Shown one piece after another: positions 51,101-56,059 of a stretch of 64,000 nucleotides of DNA. Location of the stretch: NCBI RefSeq assembly GCF_022682495.2, contig NC_071392.1, positions 133,051,318 to 133,115,317 of the forward strand, read 5' to 3'. The position numbers and the translations under genes were made by a program. A model generated the notes under the pieces. It did no database searches. It was not told where the DNA came from and saw only the letters and a program-made list of their open reading frames with translations. Within the stretch, counting starts at the first letter, position 1. Every line of letters begins with the position of its first letter. The DNA is from Desmodus rotundus (taxonomy: Eukaryota > Chordata > Mammalia > Chiroptera > Phyllostomidae).

Positions 51101-53550
51101 GGCTACTTATTTTGATGTGATATATTTAATTAATTTATTTTTTAAGATCTTTAAAAGCAAAGAGATCACTAGAACTACTATACTTTTTTCTTCCTTTGAA
51201 AAACAGATTTTGTCAAACTAAGGCTGTAGACATTTCTACAATATCAACAGCTCTTTTTTAAATTAAGTAGATTTGAACCATGTTCCATGAAAACTGGGGG
51301 ATTCTGATCAAACTGCAGTTGTTTAAAGATGACATGCCATGTAAAAATCATATCTTTCACGTGTTAACCACTGATTCTCTACAATTACACCTATTCTGTT
51401 TTCCCTCCCAAAGTTATTCATTCCTTTTGATCCCCCTATAAATCCTTTTCAAAAGGGTACAGATAAATAAGTAAATGCATAAAACATATTTTCCTATTTC
51501 CCTGATGCTTAAGTCCATACTCTATGCCTTTTAGGCCCAGCTGGAGACTCACCCTGTAGATATAGTCCAGCAAAGGGGCTCTGGATGAGTGCTGTTCCTC
51601 CAGGGCCACCACAGACACTGGGTGGAGAAGGGCATTCACGGGCAAAGCCATGCACCAGTCCAAGAGGCAGAGTAGCAAGGACACAATAAACTGGAACAGG
51701 AAACAGGACCATTACCTTATACTGCAGTCTTTTCAAACTTCACTAAAGGTAATGAACAAACAACAGAATTGTCCCTGCATAATAGCAACTATTCAATGGA
51801 CACACAAATGAAAAAGGAGTAAGTGAATGAACAAGGTTTTCACAGGAGTGTCAGCAGAGAGGGATATTATGCAGAGGTGTCCAACCTTTTGGCATTTCTG
51901 GACCACAATGGAAGAAGAGTTGTCTTGGGCAACACATTAAATACACTGCAACATATGATCACAAAAAAATCTCATGTCTTAAGTAAATTTACAATTTTGT
52001 GTTGGGCTTCATTCATAGACATCATGGGCTACAAATAGTCTACTGGCCACAGGTTGGACATCCCTGTGAAGATATCCCTGCATGTAATATTATTTATCAT
52101 TCTGCTTTACATATTTAAGAAACAACTTCTAGGGAAAACTTAGCCAATGTGCCACCTACCTTCTTGTCTGTTTCCACTGAGGAGTACTCTGCACTTGGTA
52201 AAAGAAAAGCAATTGTGGCCACAAGGATCTGCATAAAAGACAAATTCCCCAATCAAATAGACCATAGTATTAATTTTGGAAGCCACATGGTAAAAATTTT
52301 CATATGTCTTCCACTCCACTATATGTGGCAAAACTGGGGACCCCAGAGACAACTATTTCTCTTTAGAGTTATACAATTTCTAGCTTCAATCTCCATACTG
52401 TTCACTAGGAAAGCAAAAAATACTTTGAAAAAGTAATTATGAAAATGCTTCCATTTAGTTTTCTTAGACATTACCTCAGGTCTTCACCTGTTATCTTAGT
52501 GTCCCAGCATCCCTTTTATACTCAAAGGTATTCTGTTTAGATAAATTATGTGGTTGCCCTAAAACCCAACTTCAGTTTGCAGCACCTTACACTCCTATGT
52601 CCAACATTCTATTTCACTCTAAGTCACTTAAAGAGGAAAAAAAAATCACTTGTGATTTTTGATGTAGTTCAGAGAATAACGTGATCGCAATGGTGAAATT
52701 TGTCTAGAGCTGAGAAAATAAATCACTATCATTCTTTCTCCCTGGAATACCACATTGGAGACAAACCAAATTTCCTTGAAGAGTTACCACTGTACAAGTA
52801 CAGCTATAAAAACTGGCAGAAACAGGTGTGCTTTAGTACCAGGACCCTAGAGGGGTGAGGGTACCTGCTCCTGCACAAGCAAGCAACCCCAAATGTAATC
52901 AACCTCCAGAACATCATAACTGAGATGATTCTTCTTTCTGTACCTCTCCTCCACCAATTACCCCACAGAGGGTATTATAGCAGTAATCTCATTACCGTGG
53001 GGTAATCATGCTATGGCGAAGCATGGTCCAGGCCATCAGTCTGAGAAAGACTCCTGTTTTACACAACAGTCCTCAATTTCTCCCAAATGCACCCCCCCCC
53101 AAATACACTGAGGGCCTTATAACCAGCTGCCTACTCCTTGTTGGCACCATCCAAATTACTCTGGATGAATGAAGTTCAATCTACAAAAGATCTCTTTGTT
53201 GTGGTCTAGTCTACCTTTAAAACTGCCCAAGTGGAAGACCCTGCCCTGGAACTGGTAGCTTCATTACGTAGTGCCTGAAATCACAGCTGAGAACCAGTGC
53301 AATTCAACTTTAAAATGAATGACTCATATGGCAATTCAACAGTCAGTTCTCTAACAATTATTTGAGTATCTATAATTAATGAAATATCAAATAAAAAAAT
53401 GAAAGGCTTATACTTTAGCATTGCAGTAAAGAGACTTACTTCTGCGATTTTCAGAGGCAGAGAGGTTTCAAACATCTGAAGCTTTTCCCAGTGGGAAACC
53501 AGCAACTGAAGAACATCGCAAGCTGCCTGAGCCACAATTTTGTTAGGAAA
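3004..53550 (-). CDS. RALGAPA2: RALGAPA2, Ral GTPase-activating protein catalytic subunit alpha-2 (partial, 10 coding exons)
   Basis: Ten minus-strand exons join in perfect phase (111, 69, 138, 184, 772, 72, 124, 156, 159 and 128 nt; 1,913 nt in all). All internal borders are GT-AG. The translation is recognisable as the C-terminal third of RALGAPA2 rather than its paralogue RALGAPA1: for example it reads [20 protein letters not shown] and [20 protein letters not shown], where RALGAPA1 differs. RalGAP alpha pairs with RALGAPB in a cytosolic complex that stimulates GTP hydrolysis by RalA and RalB and is inhibited by Akt signalling. The last five exons encode the Rap/Ran-GAP-type catalytic domain. 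Earlier exons lie past 64,000 and the terminal exon(s) below position 1. I see no frameshift or internal stop, so the gene looks functional. The identification rests on family knowledge, without an alignment. Confidence 0.95.
3132..5264. other. Intronic sequence with an ancient mammalian repeat
   Basis: About 3880-5090 reads like an ancient mammal-wide interspersed repeat. It runs from TTCATTTATTCAAAAATA through the phrases GCATTCCAGGCAGAGGAACA, GGGCCTTGTAGAAAATTTTA and CTGGCTGCTATGTTGGGGA to a GTACCTGGCACATTGTTAGA tail. I cannot name the family with confidence. 3132-3880 is otherwise unassigned and has no exon. Confidence 0.4.
6143..8137 (+). mobile_element. Inner, younger HAL1 inserted in the ORF1 start of the outer HAL1
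   Basis: A 1,995-bp element: GC-rich 5' UTR 6143-6899 (beginning AGAATCAAGATGGCAGCG), decayed ORF1 6900-7734, a 3' UTR rich in GGGGAGG purine blocks, then AATAGCATAATCAATAAATA and a short A tail. It is flanked by an exact 17-bp target duplication, AAAGAAAAGAACAGATC, at 6126-6142 and 8138-8154. It is less diverged than the outer copy and keeps more CpG. It lacks any ORF2. Confidence 0.9.
6900..7734 (+). pseudogene. HAL1 ORF1 (L1 ORF1p-like) pseudogene, inner copy
   Basis: It starts at ATGGCCCAAATAACAC after an A-run and ends at CTTACCTAA. The original frame encoded an L1 ORF1p-type RNA-binding protein: a coiled-coil N-terminus (from about 7045), an RRM-like core ([21 protein letters not shown] style, about 7235-7320) and a C-terminal domain with [15 protein letters not shown] frameshift near 6950, a TAG near 7362 and a TAG at about 7444 break it, so no ORF1p can be made. 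Confidence 0.8.
8155..8825 (+). pseudogene. HAL1 ORF1 pseudogene, 3' part of the outer copy
   Basis: This continues the outer ORF1 after the insertion. It keeps [24 protein letters not shown] coiled coil and open frames to 8658 ([36 protein letters not shown]) before a stop. Part of the middle (between the coiled coil and the [10 protein letters not shown] segment) is shorter than in the other copies, consistent with an internal deletion. Confidence 0.72.
9724..9967. mobile_element. Tc1/mariner-like MITE
   Basis: A 244-bp block interrupts the old L1 between TA (9722-9723) and TA (9968-9969). The termini are related inverted repeats: left CGGTGGTCTTGGTTCTTGAA, right (reverse complement) CAGTCAAACCTCAGTTCTCA. 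TA duplication and this type of terminal repeat fit a non-autonomous mariner-type element. It has no coding capacity. Confidence 0.6.
11280..11549 (+). mobile_element. hAT-type non-autonomous DNA transposon A
   Basis: A 270-bp element beginning CAGTGATTTTCAGTC, with internal CATCTCATGGCATACATAAA and TGACTAAATAGTCAGGTATT and a TGTGGCGCACTGG end. It is flanked by octamers CTCTAGGC (11272-11279) and TTCTAGGC (11550-11557), 7/8 identical with the central TA typical of one hAT group. No transposase. Confidence 0.72.
11558..11872 (-). mobile_element. hAT-type non-autonomous DNA transposon B, abutting A
   Basis: Read on the minus strand it begins CAGGGCTCAGCAAACTTTCT and continues through AGGACTAGGTAGTAAATATT, a familiar eutherian hAT (MER-class) repeat; I do not name the family. 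A second octamer, TTCTAGGT, follows at 11873-11880. The end nearest element A is degraded. Confidence 0.72.
12367..12822 (+). mobile_element. 5'-truncated L1 (ORF2 end plus 3' UTR)
   Basis: It contains the L1 ORF2 C-terminal signature, translating as [20 protein letters not shown], then the GGAGGGGAG-rich 3' UTR and an A-rich tail. It lies inside the older L1. The flanks AAGAAAGAACACAC and AAGAAAGCACAAA look like a decayed target duplication. Confidence 0.7.
13004..13224 (-). mobile_element. VES-type SINE, reverse orientation
   Basis: Minus-strand VES SINE with recognisable B box (reverse of GGGAATTGAACTGG) and A box (reverse of ACTGAGCCACAT), plus an A-rich tail at 13004-13030. An exact 14-bp target duplication, ATTCTATAAGCTTT, lies at 12990-13003 and 13225-13238. 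Confidence 0.88.
15735..15935 (+). repeat. MIR SINE relic
   Basis: The MIR word order is present: TTAACATTTACTGAG, then CCATTTTATAGATGAAG, then GATTTGAACACTAAG. It is diverged and the limits are approximate. Confidence 0.6.
17981..18007. repeat. (TTTA)n microsatellite
   Basis: About six perfect TATT units in tandem, directly followed by unique sequence. Confidence 0.85.
18750..19420. promoter_or_regulatory. Candidate conserved non-coding element (enhancer-like)
   Basis: A block free of recognisable repeats with balanced composition in an AT-rich intron. It includes homeodomain-type TTAATTAATCA (19010-19020), ATTAATGCTAAATCGGTTAA and TTTGATTAGGGAATGCAATT words, and TGATCAG-type palindromes. 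Classification is inference from base content and motif density; I have no conservation data. Confidence 0.3.
20190..20330 (+). repeat. MIR SINE relic
   Basis: MIR core: AACTAACACTTAAATAGC, then CTCTGCGCCAGGGACTGTTT, then TTCATTTAATCCTCCTGAC. Confidence 0.7.
21195..21353 (-). CDS. RALGAPA2: RALGAPA2 exon i, catalytic asparagine motif (53 codons)
   Basis: The exon encodes [20 protein letters not shown] through FIAIRKKPE in phase 0-0. The acceptor is TTTGCCATTGCAG and the donor is GAG|GTACAT. Asn in HLGNDEV corresponds to the 'asparagine thumb' that RapGAP-family proteins (Rap1GAP, tuberin) insert into the GTPase active site; it is intact here, so catalytic competence is expected. The exon is isolated, with an 18.1-kb intron on its 3' side and a 5.6-kb intron on its 5' side. 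Confidence 0.96.
21900..22110 (+). repeat. MIR SINE relic
   Basis: MIR layout: CTAGCATTTAAAGAGTGCC, then AACAAGGAGGCAATGGGGCT, then GGTGGCACAGCAGGCCTGGG. Confidence 0.55.
24120..24800. promoter_or_regulatory. Candidate conserved non-coding block with a strong hairpin
   Basis: A repeat-free block with higher GC than its surroundings, containing CAGCTG-type E-boxes (CCAGCTGGCC, TTCAGCTGAC), ACTAATTGCATTACA, and a near-palindrome at 24515-24551. Enhancer status is inference; no conservation data were available. Confidence 0.28.
24515..24551. repeat. Short near-perfect inverted repeat (hairpin)
   Basis: The left arm GGCCTGACTGCTACTTT (24515-24531) pairs with the right arm TAAGTAACAGTCAGGCC (24535-24551) at 15 of 17 positions around a 3-nt loop. 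It is too short for a typical miRNA precursor. Confidence 0.75.
25260..25283. repeat. Poly-A run
   Basis: Twenty-four consecutive A without a recognisable retrocopy body upstream. It may be the worn tail of an unrecognised element. Confidence 0.9.
25900..26090 (+). repeat. MIR SINE relic, well preserved
   Basis: Clear MIR order: CCAGGCACTGTGCTAAGCAA, then CACAACAACCCTGTGACATA, then GATGGGCAAACTGAGGCACA, then a GAGCCCAGATCTGTCTG end. Confidence 0.8.
26185..26290 (+). repeat. MIR SINE fragment
   Basis: TCCCAGGTCTGCCACTCTCT followed by CTTCTCATCTGGAAACTCAC resembles the MIR core and its downstream part. Confidence 0.5.
26944..27099 (-). CDS. RALGAPA2: RALGAPA2 exon h, GAP domain (52 codons)
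   Basis: The exon encodes [16 protein letters not shown] through [12 protein letters not shown] in phase 0-0. The acceptor is TGTATCAG and the donor is AAG|GTAAGG. The stretch HCGFMGGL...[17 protein letters not shown] is strongly conserved in RalGAP alpha subunits. The substitution pattern ([12 protein letters not shown]) favours RALGAPA2 over RALGAPA1. Confidence 0.95.
27290..27800 (-). mobile_element. Old L1 relic, minus strand
   Basis: Words such as TGGGTCAAAGAGTACAGGTG, CATTGCTAAATTGCCTTTTA and TAATTTACACCACTGCCA are typical of the reverse complement of an ancient L1 3' region. It is split by the insertion at 27559-27655. Confidence 0.5.
27559..27655 (+). mobile_element. Severely 5'-truncated L1 tail (97 bp)
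   Basis: GGGGTGGGGTGGAGGGG, then CAACTGTAATTGAACAACAA and an A-rich tail match the 3' ends of the L1 copies at 41.8 and 42.2 kb. GTTGTTCT is duplicated on both sides (27551-27558 and 27656-27663). Confidence 0.72.
28948..29071 (-). CDS. RALGAPA2: RALGAPA2 exon g, start of the RapGAP-type domain (124 nt)
   Basis: After one base completing the Cys codon the exon encodes [18 protein letters not shown] through [10 protein letters not shown] (41 codons). The acceptor is AAAAATTTGTAG and the donor is [16 protein letters not shown]-(V/I)-AEGQED and FVAGLGWE are hallmark strands of the Rap/RalGAP fold, shared with tuberin and Rap1GAP. It leaves in phase 0. Confidence 0.95.
29150..29370 (+). repeat. 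MIR SINE relic
   Basis: GAGCTTACATTTACTAAG, then CACATGATCTCATTTACTCT, then CTACCCTAATGAGGTAAGTA and GGGAATTGAAGCAGGGAAGT follow MIR order. Confidence 0.72.
30480..30815 (-). mobile_element. Old L1 3'-region relic, minus strand
   Basis: ATAACATTCCATTATGTTAA, then ACATTTAGGTTGTTTCCATT and TAAATTCATAGAAATAGAAT match the reverse complement of ancient L1 3' sequence. Confidence 0.6.
32960..33130 (+). repeat. MIR SINE relic
   Basis: AGTCAGGCTCTCTTGCTTC, then TCTTCCTCATCAGAAAGAGA and GAGATTAAATGAGAATAAAT follow the MIR core and 3' part. Confidence 0.5.
33325..33787 (+). mobile_element. hAT-type non-autonomous DNA transposon with exact target duplication
   Basis: A 463-bp element. Left terminus CAGTAGTCTCCAACC; right terminus (reverse complement) CAGGGGTCTCCAACC, 13/15. 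The target duplication ATCTAAGA is perfect (33317-33324 and 33788-33795) with a central TA. The interior has TCATCAGGCATTAAATTCTC and a GATCTGACAGGAGGCAGAAC region, a familiar placental hAT repeat. No transposase. It sits 57-519 nt beyond the exon f donor. Confidence 0.9.
33844..33915 (-). CDS. RALGAPA2: RALGAPA2 exon f (72 nt)
   Basis: The exon encodes [18 protein letters not shown] then LDSRQ, framed by a split Arg codon at the start (AG|G) and a split Cys codon at the end (TG|C). The acceptor is TTTCTTCATAG and the donor is CAGTG|GTACGT. It starts the basic, helix-forming lead-in to the catalytic domain. The inserted hAT element at 33325-33787 ends within about 60 nt of this donor. Confidence 0.93.
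33916..34586. other. Short intron between exons e and f
   Basis: 671 nt. An L2-like relic occupies about 34245-34400; the rest is unique. The pyrimidine-rich acceptor for exon f is at 33916-33930. Confidence 0.6.
34245..34400 (+). repeat. L2-like LINE relic
   Basis: GGGTCCAGCTCATATCCACC, then CATTGGATTTAACTGTTCCT and TTGAACTCCCGTGTCATGCC follow the L2 3' region. Confidence 0.6.
34587..35358 (-). CDS. RALGAPA2: RALGAPA2 exon e, the large 772-nt exon
   Basis: The exon begins after TTCACAG with AG completing a split Glu codon, then encodes [20 protein letters not shown] through GMNSWDRR and ends AG|GTAACA (256 whole codons plus 2 nt on each side). Contents include the RKRRS basic motif, a serine/proline-rich acidic linker ([16 protein letters not shown]) and the [20 protein letters not shown] segment leading into the GAP domain. 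The open frame continues upstream past the acceptor to 35422, but that part is intron read-through. A pyrimidine-rich TTTTATTTTTGCAG lies inside the exon at 34629 and resembles a cryptic acceptor. Confidence 0.95.
35359..36317. other. Intron 5' of exon e, repeat fragments
   Basis: Unique sequence to about 36060. Then a damaged reverse SINE (36065-36200) and a short reverse L1 fragment (36262-36331) that served as the landing site of the large L1. Confidence 0.5.
36065..36200 (-). mobile_element. Degraded VES-like SINE, minus strand
   Basis: GAGAGAAACATTGATCACTT and GGGATTGAACCCACAACCTA match the reverse complement of the VES body. Both termini are eroded. Confidence 0.55.
36736..37726 (+). 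pseudogene. L1 ORF1 pseudogene (ORF1p)
   Basis: Two overlapping open frames (36736-37233 and 37211-37726) together cover about 330 codons, the usual ORF1p length. The first holds the coiled coil ([19 protein letters not shown]...[20 protein letters not shown]). The second holds the RRM-like [20 protein letters not shown] and the C-terminal domain [14 protein letters not shown]. One frameshift between them inactivates the gene. ORF1p is the RNA chaperone of the L1 RNP. Confidence 0.85.
37775..41613 (+). pseudogene. L1 ORF2 pseudogene (endonuclease/reverse transcriptase)
   Basis: After a stop soon past the ATG, the endonuclease start [16 protein letters not shown] is legible, then CLQDTHL. The RT domain follows: [36 protein letters not shown], and an altered catalytic box reading FGDDMVVY instead of the L1 FADD. 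The C-terminal Cys region ([18 protein letters not shown]) and [15 protein letters not shown] end it. Many frameshifts and stops make it non-functional. Confidence 0.85.
41901..42289 (+). mobile_element. 5'-truncated L1 3' end inserted in the tail of the larger L1
   Basis: It repeats the ORF2 end and 3' UTR (GAGAGCATTATGTTAAGTGA onward) already present at 41505-41880. It is flanked by AATAAAATAG at 41891-41900 and 42290-42299. After its first A run (about 42242) come about 27 bases of other sequence (ACAATAAAGTACCTTTAAAA) and a second A-rich run. Confidence 0.75.
44930..45050 (+). repeat. MIR SINE relic
   Basis: AAATTCAAATCCCACCTCCA, then CACCTCAGTTTGCTCGTCTA and AAATGGAGCTAACATAAGGA follow the MIR consensus order. 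Confidence 0.75.
45537..45790 (-). mobile_element. Old L1 3' UTR relic, minus strand
   Basis: TTTAATTTTGAGATTATTGA, then GGTAACATCTTACATAGCTA and CCATATCAAAATCTGGAAAC resemble the reverse of an ancient L1 3' UTR. Confidence 0.5.
46375..46558 (-). CDS. RALGAPA2: RALGAPA2 exon d (61 codons plus 1 nt)
   Basis: A 184-nt exon encodes [14 protein letters not shown] through GNLFTVEE, then one base of a split Glu codon. The acceptor is TTTTTTTCACAG and the donor is GAAG|GTGAGA. It enters in phase 0 and leaves in phase 1; the next exon supplies AG to complete GAG. It joins to exon c as DYIYR|VLHCC, the expected order in RalGAP alpha proteins. Confidence 0.94.
46559..47156. other. Intron between exons c and d, proximal part
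   Basis: About 600 nt of unassigned AT-rich sequence before the HAL1 at 47171; no repeat recognised and no exon. Confidence 0.5.
47171..49068 (-). mobile_element. HAL1 (half-L1) retrotransposon, minus strand
   Basis: A 1.9-kb element in the same orientation as RALGAPA2. The 5' end is near 49068 (CATCCAAGATGGAAG on the minus strand); the 5' UTR runs to 48410 and ORF1 from ATG 48409 to about 47574; then comes the purine-rich 3' UTR, with the poly-A (T run on plus) at 47171. The target duplication ACTCTATAAGCTCT is exact (47157-47170 and 49069-49082). No ORF2. Confidence 0.88.
47574..48409 (-). pseudogene. HAL1 ORF1 pseudogene
   Basis: It begins [19 protein letters not shown] at 48409 and decays by frameshifts through the coiled coil and RRM-like core. 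The last 116 codons stay open (47924-47574) and read [20 protein letters not shown] onward to [15 protein letters not shown] and the C-terminus, the best preserved ORF1p C-terminal domain among the HAL1 copies here. Confidence 0.8.
49276..49625 (-). mobile_element. L1 3' UTR fragment, minus strand, split by a SINE
   Basis: TTTATTGAATTTATTGGGGT, then AACAAAATTATATAGGTTTC and CAACTCAAAGTCTAGTCTAC parallel the L1 3' UTR at 58.79-58.92 kb. It is interrupted by the SINE at 49306-49480. Confidence 0.7.
49306..49480 (+). mobile_element. Older chiropteran tRNA-derived SINE
   Basis: CCTGGCCAGGTAGCTCAGTT (A box), GTTGTGGATTCAATCTCTGG (B box region), then CAGGGTACATATAAGAATCA and a TCTC/A tail. An exact 15-bp target duplication AAAAATATTTTTATT is at 49291-49305 and 49481-49495. 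Its body differs from the VES copies, so it is a distinct subfamily. Confidence 0.82.
49626..51552. other. Intron between exons c and d, distal part
   Basis: Includes an old L1 3' end (49890-50640) and then about 900 nt of AT-rich unassigned sequence up to exon c. The open frames here are L1 or chance. Confidence 0.55.
49890..50640 (+). mobile_element. Old L1 3' end relic
   Basis: AATTAAAACCACAATGCAGA, then AACTCTACTCCTAGGTATAA, AATAGCAATGAGAGTAAAAA and AACTTTGTGAAAATTCATCA follow L1 ORF2-end and 3' UTR order. Very diverged. Confidence 0.65.
51553..51690 (-). CDS. RALGAPA2: RALGAPA2 exon c (46 codons)
   Basis: A 138-nt exon in phase 0-0 encodes [20 protein letters not shown] through APLLDYIYR. 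The acceptor is a pyrimidine-rich tract ending TTCCAG and the donor is AGG|GTGAGT, a full consensus site. The leucine-rich start is a helix of the cytosolic scaffold rather than a signal peptide, because it sits in mid-protein. The 469-nt intron to the previous exon contains a hAT MITE at 51872-52066. Confidence 0.94.
51872..52066 (+). mobile_element. MER30-like hAT MITE within a 469-nt intron
   Basis: A 195-bp element with terminal inverted repeats CAGAGGTGTCCAACC and (reverse complement of the right end) CAGGGATGTCCAACC, 13/15. Internal GGAAGAAGAGTTGTCTTGGG and TTTTGTGTTGGGCTTCATTC fit a MER30-like hAT. The 8-bp flanks no longer match. It makes up over 40% of the intron between exons b and c. 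Confidence 0.75.
52160..52228 (-). CDS. RALGAPA2: RALGAPA2 exon b (23 codons)
   Basis: A 69-nt exon in phase 0-0 encodes [10 protein letters not shown] through VETDKK. The acceptor is TTTTATGCAG and the donor is AAG|GTAGGT. It joins the preceding exon at KIAE|ILVATI, matching the protein family order. It is too short to stand out as an ORF and is supported by both splice sites, phase and family homology. Confidence 0.93.
52229..53439. other. Intron between exons a and b
   Basis: 1.2 kb of mostly unique sequence. It contains an inverted repeat ATTACCCCAC/GTGGGGTAAT (52957-52966 and 52997-53006) and a C run at about 53092-53100. No mobile element recognised. Confidence 0.5.
53440..53550 (-). 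CDS. RALGAPA2: RALGAPA2 exon a (first visible coding exon, 37 codons)
   Basis: The exon encodes 37 residues from [13 protein letters not shown] to LPLKIAE, in phase 0 at both ends. The acceptor is TTTCTTTCATAG before position 53550 and the donor is GAA|GTAAGT at 53439-53434, a near-consensus site. It belongs to the helical region upstream of the GAP domain. A TACTACT branch-point-like motif lies about 33 nt upstream of the exon. The 5' end of a HAL1 retrotransposon begins only about 40 nt upstream of the acceptor. Confidence 0.93.
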
Positions 53551-54303
53551 CTATGAAAGAAAACAAAACCCCAACTAGAAAGTAGTACAGACTTCTGGCC
53601 AAGAAGGAGGCAAAGGCAGATACACTTTGCCTCTGTGTACAACAGAAAGAAGGACAACAACAAATTTAAAAACAAAAAATAACCAGAACTGCCAGAAAAT
53701 CTAACTATATGGAAGTCCAACAACCAAGGAGATAAAGAAGAAACATTCATTCAGACAGGTAGGAGGGGTAGAGACAGGCAACTGGGTGGAGAGGACTAGA
53801 GGCAGGACAGCGGCTGGAGGACCAGGGTGGGTGAGGTAGTGGACTGGGCAAGGCAGCAGCTGGCAGACTGGGCAGTCCCACATTTGCGTGTGGAGAATCA
53901 GGGAGGAACAACTGGGGACCAAGACAGACCATGCAACCCAGGGTCCCAGCACAGGGAAATAAAGCCTCAAAAGCTCTGACTGAAAGATCTGTGGGGGTTG
54001 AGGCAGCAGGAGAAACCCTCAGCCTCACAGGACAATTTGCTAGAGAGACCCACAGGGTCCTAGAATGTACATAAAACCACCCACCCGGGAATCTGCACCG
54101 AAGGGCCCAATTTGCATGTGGGTTCTGGAGGAAGTAACTGAAGGCCAGCCGAGAGCTGAGCAAGCAGCATTATTTCCTACTGACCCCCTCCCCTACACAC
54201 AGCGCTATGACACAGCTATGGGTTGCCATGCCCTGACAAACACCTAAGGCTCCACACTCCCCTTACTATATAACAGCCCACTGAGACCAAAAAAAAAAAA
54301 AAA

Positions 54304-55128
54304 AGGCCCAAATGAAAGAACAAATCAAAGCTCCAGAAAAAATACAACTAAGCAACGAGGAGATAGCCAACCTATCAGATTCAGAGTTCAAAACACTGGT
54401 AATCAGGATGCTCACAGAAGTGGTTGAGTATGGTTGCAAAATAGAGGAAAAAGTGAAGGCTATGAAAAGTGAAATAAAGGAAAATGTACACAAATGAAAT
54501 AAAGGAAAGGGATCCAACAGTGATGGGAAGGAAACCAGGATTCAAATCAACAGTTTGGAGCAGAAGGAAGAAATTAACATTCAACCAGAACAGAACGAAG
54601 AAACAAGAATTAAAAAAAATGAGGAGAGGCTTAGGAACCTCTGGGACACTTTAAATGTTCCAACATCCGAATTATAGGGGTGCCAGAAGGAGAAGAGGAA
54701 GAGCAAGAAATGGAAAACTTATTTGAAAACAAAATGAAGGAGAACTTCCTTAATCTGGCAAAGGAAATAAGACTTCCAGGAAGTCCAGGAAGCTCAGAGA
54801 GTCCCAAAGAAGATGGACACAAGGAAGCACACGCCAAGGCACATCATAATTACATTACCCAAGATTAAAGATAAAGCCACAAGAGAAAAGCAGACAGTTA
54901 CCTTCAAAAGAGTTCCCATAAGACTATCAGCTAATTTCTCAAAAGAAACCCTGCAAGCAAGAAAGGGCTGGAAAGAAGCATTCAGTCATGAAAGGCAAGG
55001 ACCTGCATCCAAGATTACTCTATCCAGCAAAGCTATCATTTAGAATGGAAGGGCATATAAAGTGCTTCCCAGACAAGGTAAAGTTAAGAGTTCATCATCA
55101 CCAAGCCCTTATTATATGAAGTGTAAAG
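54304..55128 (+). pseudogene. HAL1 ORF1 pseudogene without its start codon
   Basis: It keeps [20 protein letters not shown] (coiled coil start, in 54312-54497), an RRM-like [20 protein letters not shown] segment near 54680, and [16 protein letters not shown] at about 54920-54970. Frameshifts separate these, and a short extra AAATGAAATAAAGG repeat near 54490 disrupts the coiled coil. Confidence 0.75.
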
Positions 55129-55302
55129 CGGGGGTATCAAACTCATTTTCACGGGGGGCCACATCAGCGTCAAGGTTGCAACTAGTCCTTAACCAGGGGC
55201 AAGGAGCTCGGCACTGCTGCTGGATAGAAACAAGGTTTTACACCGGATAAATCAAGGTGGAGGGCCAAATTTGGCCCACGGTCCTTGTGTTTACTACCTG
55301 TG
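55129..55302 (+). mobile_element. Bat-type hAT MITE nested in HAL1
   Basis: It begins CGGGGGTATCAAACTCATTT, with GGGGGCCACATCAGCGTCAA and GGTGGAGGGCCAAATTTGGC inside, and ends GTCCTTGTGTTTACTACCTG. These are CAGGGGTGTCAAAC-type termini and a GGCCC-rich body typical of non-autonomous hATs that were active in bats. TGTTAAAG follows (55303-55310) and a worn copy GTGTAAAG precedes (55121-55128). Confidence 0.8.
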
Positions 55303-56059
55303 TGTTAAAGGGACTTATCTAAGAAAAAGATCAAAAACTATGAACAGTAAAATGACAACAAAGTCATAACTATCAACAACTGAACCTAAAAAAAAAGCCA
55401 AAACCAAAAATGAACTAAGCAAACAACCAGAACAGGAACAGATTCACAGAAATAGAGATCACATGAAAGGTTATCAGAGGGATGGGGGAGGGGGGAGAAT
55501 GAGGGAAAAGGTGCAGGGAAGACAAAGCATAATAGGTACAAAATAGACAGGGGGAGGTTAAGAAAAGTACGGGAAATGGAGAAGCCAAAGAACTTATATG
55601 TATGACACATGGACATGAACTAAGGTAGGGGAGTGATGGTGCGGGTATAGGGCAGAGGGGAATAAAGGGGAGAAAGAAATGGGACAACTGTAGTAGCACA
55701 ATCAATTAAATATATTTAAAAAAAACACCCTGAACTAAATAACCTAATTTAACATGTACATGTACATTATTCCTAAGGACAAACAAAAGTTATTTCTTTC
55801 CAGCTCCTTTTAAAGACAGATTTCCTTGTTTTGCATTAAGTTTGTAAAAATATATCTTATTACCAGATAGTTTATACATGATCACCACACTAGATGTAAT
55901 TCTTAAGACTAGCTCTATTAATTTACATAATATTCTGTAGAAAAAAATAGCTATCATTTAATCATTTGGAAATTAAAACCATAATTTCAAAAGGTTTTTT
56001 TTAATGTGATCTTATTCAGATCACATAAATCATAGCTTTGACTTTGAGGATATTAAAAT

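Larger units (their letters stand above)
53589..55725 (+). mobile_element. HAL1 (half-L1) with a hAT MITE inside
   Basis: 5' UTR from about 53589 (GGCCAAGAAGGAGG) to 54300, ORF1 to about 55315 (interrupted by the MITE 55129-55302), purine-rich 3' UTR and tail to 55725. No ORF2. The expected start ATGGCCC reads AAAGGCCC here, so the ORF1 initiation codon is lost. The candidate target duplication is too decayed to call. It is antisense to RALGAPA2 and begins about 40 nt from the acceptor of exon a. Confidence 0.82.
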
